From contig WNNJ02001031.1 in NCBI GenBank assembly GCA_012934845.2, positions 1 to 64,000 of the forward strand: DNA of 64,000 bases. Reading direction: 5' to 3'. The notes under the pieces are model-generated. The model saw only the letters and a list, made by a program, of their open reading frames with translations, had not been told where the DNA came from and did not search any database. The stretch is from Pomphorhynchus laevis (taxonomy: Eukaryota > Acanthocephala > Palaeacanthocephala > Echinorhynchida > Pomphorhynchidae). Shown in pieces: positions 20,843 to 29,300 of the stretch; position 1 is the first letter of the stretch; each line of letters starts with the position of its first letter. Made by a program: the position numbers and the translations under genes.

Positions 20843-23677
20843 CTATGTGAAGAGCCTTTCCCTTTTTCTGCTTCCTCAATTGTTACTAATTTTGATTTCT
20901 CGAAGGTTAGCATTCTTTTATTTAATGTTGAAGGCTTATCATCTCTGCTTAATCTGGGTTTGGCCTCGTGGATTCAGCGTTTTGATGCGGTAATTTTCAA
21001 TGAGACTTTTAGTCTGAATCATCTTTCTCTACAAGGGTTCTATACCTTTGACCTACCTGCCCGCTCACACGGTAGAGATCGTCCATTTGGTGGTGTTATA
21101 CTAGCAATAAAGTGTTTGCCTTCAACTTGGTCTCACTCTGTCTCAGATAATTGCATTTGTCTTGTAACTCCTTATCTGGTTATCATTGCGGTTTATTTTA
21201 ATCCCGACTTCTCTGCGGCTGACATTATTGATGAAATTTCACAGCTTTGTTCTAATTTGCCATCTAATTCGAGAGTTTTTGTTGGTGGTGATTTTAATGC
21301 AAAATATTCAGTTCCATATAGACCAAAACTTCAACAGCTTATTAGTTACTTTGCATCTATGAACTTAAAACTTTGTATCCCCGCTGAGAAATGGTCTTAT
21401 GAGTGTTATCGGTCGAGAAGTTTATTAGATTTTGCCTTTTCTAATTGCGAGGTAACGAAGATGAATACCATGCTTGCCTCTGAATGGTCTTTGATACGCA
21501 AGCATAAGCCGGTAAACTGTATAGTCAATTTTCATTCTCAGATATTAGAATCTCCAACTAGATTGTGTCACTCTCGTATTGTGAATCCCGAGTCTTTAAA
21601 TATCCAAGTGGTTCTTAAAGCTTATTCTCTTATGTCAACTGGTCAACATCATGTGAGTGCTGATCTTTTGACTGCGGCAATAGTTCAGAGTTGTGGTTCG
21701 TCTTCCAGTCGGCGCTTCACGAGTCGTCCTTTTAATTATCGCAAGTGGCCTATCCTGCAAGAAATGCAGCGAACACTGCTTAGAATGTCTCGCGATTGTA
21801 GTAGTGGGCATTCTACAAAGGAGGCTTATATTGTCCTTCGACGGGTTTATACCAAAATGTTGCAGACTTTTCACCGAGATCGTTTGTACGCAGAAGAGTG
21901 TCATCGATTAAGTTTGGCAGAGAGCTTTCCATGGAAAGTCCATTCTAAACATCATAATAAAATCATGTCTTTAGTTCCGCTTTCCAAGTGGGTTGATCAC
22001 TTTCGCTCTTTCCTCCATCTCGATGATCTATCGTTGTCATTGCCAGCTAATAATTTTGATTTTGACGGTTCCTCTGGTTTGATTGATACACCCTTTTCCA
22101 TTGATGAAATTGAAGGATGCCTTGCGCGGATGCATGTGAAGAAAGCTAGTGGTCCGGATAATCTCTGCGTGGAGCAACTCCGAGCTACATTCCACATATT
22201 TGGCAGCTATTGGACCTTTATGTTCAATTCTCTACTCTATGGATCCTGTTTGCCATTCTCTTGGAAAGAGGGGATAGTGAAAGTTCTATATAAGGGCACC
22301 GGTCCTTTGGAATCTCCAGACTCTTATCGCGGAATTTTCCTTTTAAACCACGTTTATAAATTATTGTCGTTTGTATTAACTTCTCGACTAGCTAAGCACT
22401 GTTCTTCGTTATTGCCTGAAGAACAATTTGGATTTCGGCAAGGTCGCTCGACTTGTGATGCTATCAGTCTAGTGCGTTCTTCTGTAGTCAACTGTATTTC
22501 TAATAAAAATTCATTATATGCCATCTTTATTGATTTTCGTAGAGCATTTGACTCAGTCAATCGAAATATCCTACTTTCTAAGCTGCATAATAATTGTAAT
22601 CTTCGTGGGCGCTTTCTTCGCCTACTATATCAGATTCTATTACCTAACCGTGTCAAGGTATTCGATGATTTAGCATACTCTGACTTCTTCACAGTTAATC
22701 ATGGCGTACTGCAGGGGGACCCAATCAGTCCTCTATTATTTTCAATCTTCGTTATTGATTTACCACCGGTTATACGGTCTTTTGCAAACGAAGTTGAGTT
22801 GGCGCTATATGCTGACGATCTTGTGATCCTGACAAGAAACCTAGGCACGGCTCAAAAGGCACTCGATGGCTTGACTGTATTTTGTAGTCGGAATGAACTA
22901 GACATCAACATTTCAAAATCAAAGGTAGTGAAGTTCCGCGGTGGTGGTCGTTTATCCAAGCATGACTCGCTTTTTATAAAGTCTCAGACACTAGAGTTCT
23001 GTACTAATTATAAGTATCTTGGCGTTCTATTAACGTCTAGATGGTCTTTTACCGCGCACCTTGAGGCTAAATCTTCTAAGATTGCAATTAAAACGGCTTC
23101 ATATCCTCAACTAAGGAAGCTGTCGTTTGAAGGAGCGTTGAGATATTTCGAGTTAATGCTTCTACCAATTATTCAGTATGGGTTGGCAACATTCTGGGAG
23201 GACCTCACTGAGTTAAATTTTAGACAGATTGATAGGTGTCAGGCCCGATTTTTGAAACATATAGTTGGAGTATCCAATAAATGTAGTACGACAGCGATCA
23301 CATACTTGGCAAAAATAAAGCCGCTTAGTGTCCGATTATGTAGTAGTCTTAGATGTGTTCAAACGTCTAGTTATCTCCAACATTTGGTAGCTCTTGAGAC
23401 TAAATTCTTAAACGTGGATCATGATTTAGCCAATTCTCCTGTGTACCTGCAAAACAGTTGGAGATCACCGTTAAATGTGAAACGCCCATTGATATGGAGG
23501 TTATCTATTCATGGTTTTCATGATAACTACTGTCGCCGACTTCTCGCTTGTCATCGCCGTGATTCTTCTTGTATATGCCGCTTCTGTGCTTCTTCCTGTG
23601 ATGCATTGCTCCATGCTCTAGCCTGCCCTCAACTCAGCCTTATGTCACTTCAAGAGATTAATGATCTTCGTCATTGA
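20843..23677 (+). CDS. Family A ORF2: APE endonuclease plus reverse transcriptase (copy 2)
   Basis: 945 codons in the ORF1 frame. The endonuclease starts with ILLFNVEGL and has NETF, GRDRPFGGV, VFVGGDFNAK (about 21270-21302) and SLLDFAFSN. Where SDH is expected it reads R-K-H (LIRKHKPV, about 21494-21515). The reverse transcriptase has ASGPDNLCVEQL, SYRGIFLLNH, FGFRQGRST, FIDFRRAFDSVNR, GVLQGDPISP and active site LYADDLVIL (about 22807-22833). It ends with a CCHC-type knuckle (CICRFCASSCDALLHALAC). It would nick target DNA and copy the element RNA by target-primed reverse transcription. No AUG lies at its start. Confidence 0.8.
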   Translation, partial: LCEEPFPFSASSIVTNFDFSKVSILLFNVEGLSSLLNLGLASWIQRFDAVIFNETFSLNHLSLQGFYTFDLPARSHGRDRPFGGVILAIKCLPSTWSHSVSDNCICLVTPYLVIIAVYFNPDFSAADIIDEISQLCSNLPSNSRVFVGGDFNAKYSVPYRPKLQQLISYFASMNLKLCIPAEKWSYECYRSRSLLDFAFSNCEVTKMNTMLASEWSLIRKHKPVNCIVNFHSQILESPTRLCHSRIVNPESLNIQVVLKAYSLMSTGQHHVSADLLTAAIVQSCGSSSSRRFTSRPFNYRKWPILQEMQRTLLRMSRDCSSGHSTKEAYIVLRRVYTKMLQTFHRDRLYAEECHRLSLAESFPWKVHSKHHNKIMSLVPLSKWVDHFRSFLHLDDLSLSLPANNFDFDGSSGLIDTPFSIDEIEGCLARMHVKKASGPDNLCVEQLRATFHIFGSYWTFMFNSLLYGSCLPFSWKEGIVKVLYKGTGPLESPDSYRGIFLLNHVYKLLSFVLTSRLAKHCSSLLPEEQFGFRQGRSTCDAISLVRSSVVNCISNKNSLYAIFIDFRRAFDSVNRNILLSKLHNNCNLRGRFLRLLYQILLPNRVKVFDDLAYSDFFTVNHGVLQGDPISPLLFSIFVIDLPPVIRSFANEVELALYADDLVILTRNLGTAQKALDGLTVFCSRNELDINISKSKVVKFRGGGRLSKHDSLFIKSQTLEFCTNYKYLGVLLTSRWSFTAHLEAKSSKIAIKTASYPQLRKLSFEGALRYFELMLLPIIQYGLATFWEDLTELNFRQIDRCQARFLKHIVGVSNKCSTTAITYLAKIKPLSVRLCSSLRCVQTSSYLQHLVALETKFLNVDHDLANSPVYLQNSWRSPLNVKRPLIWRLSIHGFHDNYCRRLLACHRRDSSCICRFCASSCDALLHALACPQLSLMSLQEINDLRH

Positions 23678-23764
23678 TCAAAAAACGACGCATTAAGAAG
23701 ACAATATGTATACTTCAAATTTTGTTGATTCTGACTAATTTCCTATTTTGTAATTATTTGCCCA

Positions 23765-23774
23765 GCCGAAAGGC
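23765..23774 (+). other. 3' UTR hairpin of family A (copy 2), GNRA tetraloop
   Basis: GCC-GAAA-GGC followed by GGAACGGGAAATAAAA, at the same place as CGCT-TACA-AGCG in copy 1. Sequence differs but pairing is kept. Confidence 0.5.
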
Positions 23775-23795
23775 GGAACGGGAAATAAAACTCTG

Positions 23796-23867
23796 TATTA
23801 TTATAATAAAAAACGTTTTTATTATTATAATAAAAACGTTTTTTATTATTATAATAAAAAACGTTCA
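23796..23867 (+). repeat. Tail repeats of family A copy 2 (about 24 bp, three units)
   Basis: Three near-identical units of ATTATTATAATAAAA followed by AACGTTTT. They begin right after the 3' UTR, so they look like a tail grown during reverse transcription or by later slippage. Confidence 0.7.
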
Positions 23868-23870
23868 ATA

Positions 23871-24015
23871 TTCTTTTAAATTATTTGACGCATCACGTTT
23901 TTTGTGTTTGTTTGTACATTTTGGAGTTCTTATAAAAAAATTATTCTCTTAAAAAAAAAATAATAATAATAATATTATTATAATAATAAATATAATAATA
24001 TTTATTATTATAATA
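23871..24015. other. AT-rich spacer with ATA/ATT runs
   Basis: Gene-free. Starts with about 70 bp of mixed sequence and ends in dense AAT/ATT repeats (23948-24017), from which family R copy f starts. The mixed part may be the last bit of another element. Confidence 0.4.
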
Positions 24016-24017
24016 AA

Positions 24018-26204
24018 AAGCATCACCCTACACTGTTTCTCGATATCGAAGCGGATGACATCATTCGCTCGTCTAAGCGTACTACAGGTGGTGCAGGCCC
24101 GTCCGGCCTTGACGCTTTGACGTGGAGGCGCATGTTGAACTCCTTCGGCCATCATTCACGAGGGTTAGCAGATGCGCTTGCAAAATTTGCAATTCACCTT
24201 GCAACAACAAAAGTTTCTCCTGATACCCTGGAGGCATTTGTGGCATGTAGGCTAGTCGCTATCCCGAAGAAAGCCCATGGAATACGCCCCATTGGGGTAG
24301 CCGATGTCAGTCGTAGAATCATATGCAAAACGATTCTAAATCACATAAAATCCGATATGCAAGATGTGGCCGACGTATTTCAACTATGTGCATCTCAGCA
24401 TAGTGGTGTGGAATTTGCCATTCATTCTCTCAGAGGCGAATATATGAATAACCATGACTTTGGTTTACTCGCGGTCGACGCGAGTAATGCATTCAATCGT
24501 ATAAATCGCAAAGTGGCTATTCATAATATGCGGTACGTTTGCCCTGCGCTTGCGTGCGTCTTTGAGAATATTTATTCAGTCGATGCTCAACTTGTCCTTG
24601 GTGGTGACTCGTTGTATTCAGAAGAGGGTGTAACGCAGGGCGACCCTCTTGCAATGGCAGTATTTGCAATGGCATCGTTACCATTAATTCGCAAAATACA
24701 GGATGAATGTCCGGGCATAATACAACGCTGGTTTGCGGATGACGCGAATTTTGTTGGACAACCACATGATCTTAAACGTGCTTGGAATATAATAGAGACA
24801 TTTGGGCCAGGAATCGGCTATTTTGTAAATCCTTCGAAAACATGTTTGCTGCTTCATCACAAGCAAAGAGACGTGGAACAGATGTTTCACGGAATAAAAA
24901 TAGAGTATGACGGGATCGGAATATTGGGATCCTTCATTGGTACAACCAGTTACATAAAGCATGAGACACATAAGAAATTGGAAATGTGGACTCACTCAAT
25001 TGGACGCATCAGCGAGGTATGTGAATCGGACCCACACATCGGTTTTATCGGACTATCGAAATCCTTACAATGGAAGTGGACCCACTTTCTTAGAACAATC
25101 AATTGTCATGAGGACATGTTGGCTCCTTTACGTGAATCGCTGCTATTTCGCATATTTCCCGTCCTAACAAAGTATCAGATCTCCGATTCCATGTCAGTTG
25201 TGCTAAGCTCTCCTCTAAGACTAGGTGGAATTGGGATAATGGATCCAGTTTTCACATCGCATATTGAGCATGATTCATCGCTAGCCATGGTAAAGTCATA
25301 TACCTCCGGTTCTCGTGGAGCGGCACTTCGTGAACAGCAGACATCTATCAAACTTCTGATAACTACACAAAAACGGCGAATATTCACGGATCGTATAGCG
25401 AGCGTCAAAAACACACTATCCAACACCGAGCAGAAGGCGTTAGTGTTTGCTACAACATGTGGGGCATCTGCATGGTTAAGTACTTGTCCAACCAAAACGG
25501 AAAATTTCATTCTCTCGCAAAACCAGTTTAGAGACGGTTTAGCAACCCGATACGGATGGATCCCAGAGGGGCTGCCATCAATTTGTGTATGTAACGCATC
25601 GTCGAGCCTTTCACACCTTCTCTCGTGCAAGCACGGTGGACTACCGATAATTCGTCATAACGAAATTAGAGATATAATCGCATGTGAACTAACAACAGTT
25701 TGCCACGGGGTAGCCACGGAACCATGTTTACAAAGAGTAGACGATCATGTTGTTTTTTCAAAGCACACTACCACACGTGACGCCGAAGCAAGACTTGACA
25801 TAGTCTGCAGCGGATTATACGAGAATCGGTTCGAGCGGACGTTTTTGGACGTCGTAGTATTTAACCCTCATGCCGCATCGTGTTCTCAAGATGATAAAGC
25901 TGCATTCAGTTATCATGAAAGCCGAAAAAATGCCAAATATGAGGAACGAGTCACATGTATTGAGAGAGGAATATTTGTGCCACTGGCGTTTTCGTGCTCA
26001 GGCGGAATTGGTCCAACAGCATTACACATTATTAAGCGTATCGCATGGTTGCAAGCGACCAGAAGAGAGGGTAGCTCGTACGCAGAATGTGTTGGCCGTT
26101 TAAAACGAAAGATCTCTGTCGTTCTATGCAGAGCCGCTTCCGAGTGTATAAGGGGCTACAGATCGGCTCGAAACCGCCCATACGCTCGAGGAACCAACGA
26201 ATAA
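24018..26204 (+). CDS. Family R protein: reverse transcriptase plus restriction-like nuclease (5'-truncated)
   Basis: About 729 open codons with no start codon of its own at the break. The conserved entry reads GGAGPSGLDALTWRRM (about 24087-24134), then IRPIGVADVSRRIICK. Motif A is VDASNAFNRINR (about 24474-24510), motif B EEGVTQGDPLAMAVFA, and motif C RWFADDAN (FADD in place of YADD, about 24730-24753). Near the C-terminus a C-x-C...H-x3-C knuckle (CVCNASSSLSHLLSC) leads to IRHNEIRD. A nuclease region follows: ARLDIVC, ERTFLDVVVFN (25834-25866) and YHESRKNAKYEERV (25911-25952). The D...D...K order fits a PD-(D/E)xK fold as in R2-type LINEs; this is inferred. There is no APE domain. Confidence 0.75.
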   Translation, partial: KHHPTLFLDIEADDIIRSSKRTTGGAGPSGLDALTWRRMLNSFGHHSRGLADALAKFAIHLATTKVSPDTLEAFVACRLVAIPKKAHGIRPIGVADVSRRIICKTILNHIKSDMQDVADVFQLCASQHSGVEFAIHSLRGEYMNNHDFGLLAVDASNAFNRINRKVAIHNMRYVCPALACVFENIYSVDAQLVLGGDSLYSEEGVTQGDPLAMAVFAMASLPLIRKIQDECPGIIQRWFADDANFVGQPHDLKRAWNIIETFGPGIGYFVNPSKTCLLLHHKQRDVEQMFHGIKIEYDGIGILGSFIGTTSYIKHETHKKLEMWTHSIGRISEVCESDPHIGFIGLSKSLQWKWTHFLRTINCHEDMLAPLRESLLFRIFPVLTKYQISDSMSVVLSSPLRLGGIGIMDPVFTSHIEHDSSLAMVKSYTSGSRGAALREQQTSIKLLITTQKRRIFTDRIASVKNTLSNTEQKALVFATTCGASAWLSTCPTKTENFILSQNQFRDGLATRYGWIPEGLPSICVCNASSSLSHLLSCKHGGLPIIRHNEIRDIIACELTTVCHGVATEPCLQRVDDHVVFSKHTTTRDAEARLDIVCSGLYENRFERTFLDVVVFNPHAASCSQDDKAAFSYHESRKNAKYEERVTCIERGIFVPLAFSCSGGIGPTALHIIKRIAWLQATRREGSSYAECVGRLKRKISVVLCRAASECIRGYRSARNRPYARGTNE

Positions 26205-26315
26205 CAGCTGTCAGGAAATAACTTCCCTTACACGCTGAAGGAAATGGAACGTCAAGGAGACGCATAAATATTCAAACGTATTTTTATCAATGTTATTAAC
26301 GCTAATATTATATGA

Positions 26316-26327
26316 CCCATTTGCGGG
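26316..26327 (+). other. 3' UTR hairpin motif of family R
   Basis: CCCATTTGCGGG. Also at 10924-10935 and 29212-29223, as CCCATTTCCGGG on the minus strand at 3829-3840, and degenerate at about 3656. Every copy with a readable 3' end on the + strand has it shortly before the A/T tail. Confidence 0.6.
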
Positions 26328-26380
26328 TAACAATGCTTGTAAAATTTTCGAATAAAATTATTATTATAATAATAATAATA

Positions 26381-26442
26381 TTATATATGGAAATATATAA
26401 TTTCCATATATAATATGGAAATTATATTATATAATTTGGTAT
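26381..26442. repeat. Multiply folded AT palindrome at a LINE-LINE junction
   Basis: Overlapping inverted copies of ATATGGAAATT, for example AATTTCCATAT-ATA-ATATGGAAATT at 26399-26423. The block matches the first bases of copy g (TATATGGAAAC). It looks like templated extra sequence made when the 5' end of copy g was joined to the tail of copy f. Confidence 0.6.
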
Positions 26443-29300
26443 ATGGAAACATTCTATGAAATTATTCACTGGGTTCCAAACTTGATGACTCTGCCTAGAT
26501 GTAACGCTACTAAAGTTTTTATTGCAACCTTAACTTCACACATCAAATCGTTTAACGAAAATTCTAAAGAATGTGATTCCATCTTACACCTCTCTTCGGT
26601 ATATTGCCAGCTGATTCTGCAGCAGATTCCTTCGCGACGAATTAGTGATCGTCGGAAAACCTTAGAACGACGTATAATAATGTGGAATGAAAAAAAGTAT
26701 GACGAACTAATTTCAGAAGCTCGATTTCTTCAAAAGCAGAGATCAATGAATCGTAAGAAAAACCATCAAAAAGGATTTTTAATGGACATTCAGAAATTGG
26801 TGCAATACAGTAAAATTGGAGAAGCAGCTCGGCTTTTAAAATCAGGCGGACAAAAATCCGGGATACATGAGATTGATAGTTTTTTGGACGGCAAAACAGT
26901 GCTCACACGTCTTCAAGAATTACATCCTCGAGCAACGGATGCAGATGGAGAGTATATTTTATTGACACCTCTGAAACATGTAATCCAACATCATCAAGTA
27001 ATTTACATGAATTTAAGTCCAGAAGATATTATAAAAGCTGCTAAAAAATCAAATGGAAGTGCAGGACCATCCGGTATGGACGCGCAAATGTGGAGATATC
27101 TACTAACAGGTTTTGGTCAAGAATCATACAGATTGGCGAATGTGCTCGCAATGTTTGCAATAAAAATTGCAACCGAAAGATTAAATCCTAACAGCTTGGA
27201 AGCATATCTAGCATGTCGGTTGGTTCCTCTTGACAAATCTCCTGGAATACGCCCTATCGGTATAGGGGAAGTTATGAGACGCATAGTAGCCAGGGCACAG
27301 CTAAAATATATTAAACCAACATTGATGGAGGTAGCTGGGGCAGTACAAATGTGTGCTGGTCAGAAATGTGGGACCGATACTATTATTCATAATGCAAGAG
27401 ATATACTTGAAAGTAACAGTGAATATTGCATATTAACTGTAGATGCCAACAACGCTTTCAATTGTATCAATCGGGATTTGTTGCTCAAAAACATAAACGC
27501 GATTTGTCCTGCCATGACGACACTCTTGATCAATACTTACTCGAAGCCATCACTGCTAATTGTTGCTGAGGAGACAATTCTATCTGAAGAAGGGGTAACA
27601 CAAGGAGACCCCTTGGCTATGGCTGCATTTGCAGCGGCGTCTTTACCGATAATTGAAGAGATTAAACAAAAAATACCTGGTGTCACCCAACTTTGGTACG
27701 CAGATGATGCAACTTTTATTGGCCGTGCGCATGAGTTGTCTCAAGTATGGGATCTATTAAAAGTGATTGGTAAAAGCTTCGGATTTCACATAAATGCTTC
27801 AAAATGCTGTTTTTTAAACAAGAACGAAACTATGACAAATGAAGCCAAATATCTTATGCAAGAAGGAGTCAAAGTGGTTAAAAATGGTATCAAGGTCTTG
27901 GGAGGATTTATCGGATGTGATGCATATCGTGAGTGTCAAGTCATGAGTTCAATTAACTCCTGGCGAGTACAGATACAGCATCTGTGTGATTTAGCAGACT
28001 TGGATCCATATGCTGCTTATATATTGCTAACACGAACGATTCAGTTTCAATGGACACATCTGGTGCGCACTACAAAAGTAAGTTCATCATGGTTCAGAGG
28101 CTTAGCTGATGATATTTTCCTGAAGTTGATACCGAGCATTATGGGATTGGGAGTGTTAACGTTAGAGCTTCGAGATATTATTAAACTACCCGCCAGAGAT
28201 GGAGGTTTAGGCATAATAGATCCATCAGCCAACGCAGAAGAGGTTTTTAAACAATCACACCTAATAGCGAATGCAAACGTTATTCATAGTAACAGTTCTG
28301 AAATTGGGGAAATACTAAAGGATCTTTGTGATGGTTACCGGAAAAATAATCGGAATATATACGAGCAACTTAAGAAACAAATTTTGGAAAATGCAAGTGA
28401 AGAAATGGCTCGAAGTATACAGCATGCTGCACAGAAGAATGCCTCAATTTGGTTGACATCTATTCCTTCGAAACCGTCTGGATTCTATTTACAAAAGCAA
28501 CAGTTTTTGGATGCACTTGCGATAAGATACAATATACCAATTAAAAGTAAGGGAATTTGTCGATGTTCAGAAGTGTTTAACTTAAGACATGTACTCTCTT
28601 GTAGAGTCGGCGGCGGAACAATTATCAGACACAACGCCATACGCGACACGATCGGCTCGATACTAAGTGAGGCGCATGATCGCATGGATCGGGAAGTGGA
28701 ATTACGACCAGTAGATGAGGGTATAGTGTTTGCATCTAGCACTACAACGAGGGATAGATCCGCGAGAATGGACATTGTGTGTATGAATTTTTCAGAGGGT
28801 AGGATGGAGCGGTCTTATGTCGACATTTGCGTTTTTAACCATTTAGCTCCATCCTATGCTCACCAAACTGTCAGTTCCACATTCGACTATCATTCAAATC
28901 GCAAGATGGCTAAATATGGCGAGCGTGTTTCACTGGTGGAGGATGGGATTTTCATACCAGCCATTGTTTCGACCGCTGCTGGAATTGGGAGAGAATTGGA
29001 TCTCTTATTAAGAAAAGCTGCACGATATATTGCCATCAAAAACAAACAATCGTACGCAAACTGCATTTCTGACATACGAAGGCGATTATGCTTTAGCGTA
29101 CAAAGAACGATCTCTGCGACTATTCGGATGGCAGAGTTAACTACTGTTTCACATTGAGAAACTTTTTTGTATTATATTGCCCAGTCTGGGATCGTAAATT
29201 TCAATTTGAGGCCCATTTGCGGGAACCTAAGTTAATATGTTTATTTTTAATAAATTGTTCATTATTAAAAAAAAAAAATTATTATTATTATTAATTGACA
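26430..29300 (+). mobile_element. Family R LINE copy g, long intact ORF
   Basis: Contains a 904-codon open frame, a 3' UTR with two small hairpins (CCCA-GTC-TGGG at 29180-29190 and the family hairpin CCCATTTGCGGG at 29212-29223) and an ATT tail to about 29296. It begins in the ATT tail of copy f. The N-terminal finger of copy c is missing, so it is 5' truncated by a few hundred bases. Confidence 0.8.
26443..29157 (+). CDS. Family R protein: linker, reverse transcriptase and restriction-like nuclease
   Basis: 904 codons from an ATG at 26443. Residues 1-190 are the N-terminal linker (LMTLPRCNATKVF matches copy e). GSAGPSGMDAQMWRYLL lies at about 204. The RT has IRPIGIGEVMRRIV, motif A VDANNAFNCINRD (~332), motif B EEGVTQGDPLAMAAFAAAS, active site WYADDATFIG (~419) and SKCCFL. 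The C-terminus has a C-x-C...H-x3-C knuckle (~706, CRCSEVFNLRHVLSC), IRHNAIRD, and the nuclease motifs ARMDIVC (~773), ERSYVDICVFN (~788) and YHSNRKMAKYGERV (~815). It should copy its RNA by target-primed reverse transcription, with the C-terminal domain cutting the target. The Zn finger of copy c is not present here. This is the most intact family R frame. Confidence 0.8.
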   Translation: METFYEIIHWVPNLMTLPRCNATKVFIATLTSHIKSFNENSKECDSILHLSSVYCQLILQQIPSRRISDRRKTLERRIIMWNEKKYDELISEARFLQKQRSMNRKKNHQKGFLMDIQKLVQYSKIGEAARLLKSGGQKSGIHEIDSFLDGKTVLTRLQELHPRATDADGEYILLTPLKHVIQHHQVIYMNLSPEDIIKAAKKSNGSAGPSGMDAQMWRYLLTGFGQESYRLANVLAMFAIKIATERLNPNSLEAYLACRLVPLDKSPGIRPIGIGEVMRRIVARAQLKYIKPTLMEVAGAVQMCAGQKCGTDTIIHNARDILESNSEYCILTVDANNAFNCINRDLLLKNINAICPAMTTLLINTYSKPSLLIVAEETILSEEGVTQGDPLAMAAFAAASLPIIEEIKQKIPGVTQLWYADDATFIGRAHELSQVWDLLKVIGKSFGFHINASKCCFLNKNETMTNEAKYLMQEGVKVVKNGIKVLGGFIGCDAYRECQVMSSINSWRVQIQHLCDLADLDPYAAYILLTRTIQFQWTHLVRTTKVSSSWFRGLADDIFLKLIPSIMGLGVLTLELRDIIKLPARDGGLGIIDPSANAEEVFKQSHLIANANVIHSNSSEIGEILKDLCDGYRKNNRNIYEQLKKQILENASEEMARSIQHAAQKNASIWLTSIPSKPSGFYLQKQQFLDALAIRYNIPIKSKGICRCSEVFNLRHVLSCRVGGGTIIRHNAIRDTIGSILSEAHDRMDREVELRPVDEGIVFASSTTTRDRSARMDIVCMNFSEGRMERSYVDICVFNHLAPSYAHQTVSSTFDYHSNRKMAKYGERVSLVEDGIFIPAIVSTAAGIGRELDLLLRKAARYIAIKNKQSYANCISDIRRRLCFSVQRTISATIRMAELTTVSH

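Larger units (their letters stand above)
19452..23870 (+). mobile_element. Family A LINE copy 2, apparently full length with both ORFs open
   Basis: The best preserved element in the window. It has a 5' UTR with 15 bp tandem repeats (19494-19718), ORF1 (19793-20842), a single in-frame TGA, ORF2 (to 23677), a 3' hairpin GCC-GAAA-GGC (23765-23774) and a tail of ATTATTATAATAAAAAACGTTT-like repeats (23796-23867). No internal stop other than the ORF1/ORF2 TGA was found. Its ORF2 is clearly diverged from copy 1, so the two are old paralogous lineages rather than a recent pair. Confidence 0.8.
24016..26380 (+). mobile_element. Family R LINE copy f, 5'-truncated, long open frame
   Basis: Starts abruptly after an ATT-rich run and continues open from 24018 to 26204. 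The 3' UTR has the family hairpin CCCATTTGCGGG (26316-26327), followed by an AATAAAATTATTATT tail. Compared with copy c it lacks the finger and the N-terminal linker. Copy g starts directly in its tail. Confidence 0.8.

Noticed and set aside
20836-20850. Re-initiation at an AUG overlapping the ORF1 stop (ATGA), as in some LINEs
   Set aside because: In both copies that AUG opens a frame that ends within two or three codons, and ORF2 lies in the ORF1 frame.
24517-25630. Minus-strand frames opposite family R copy f
   Set aside because: Shadow frames; composition and lack of motifs show the + strand is coding.
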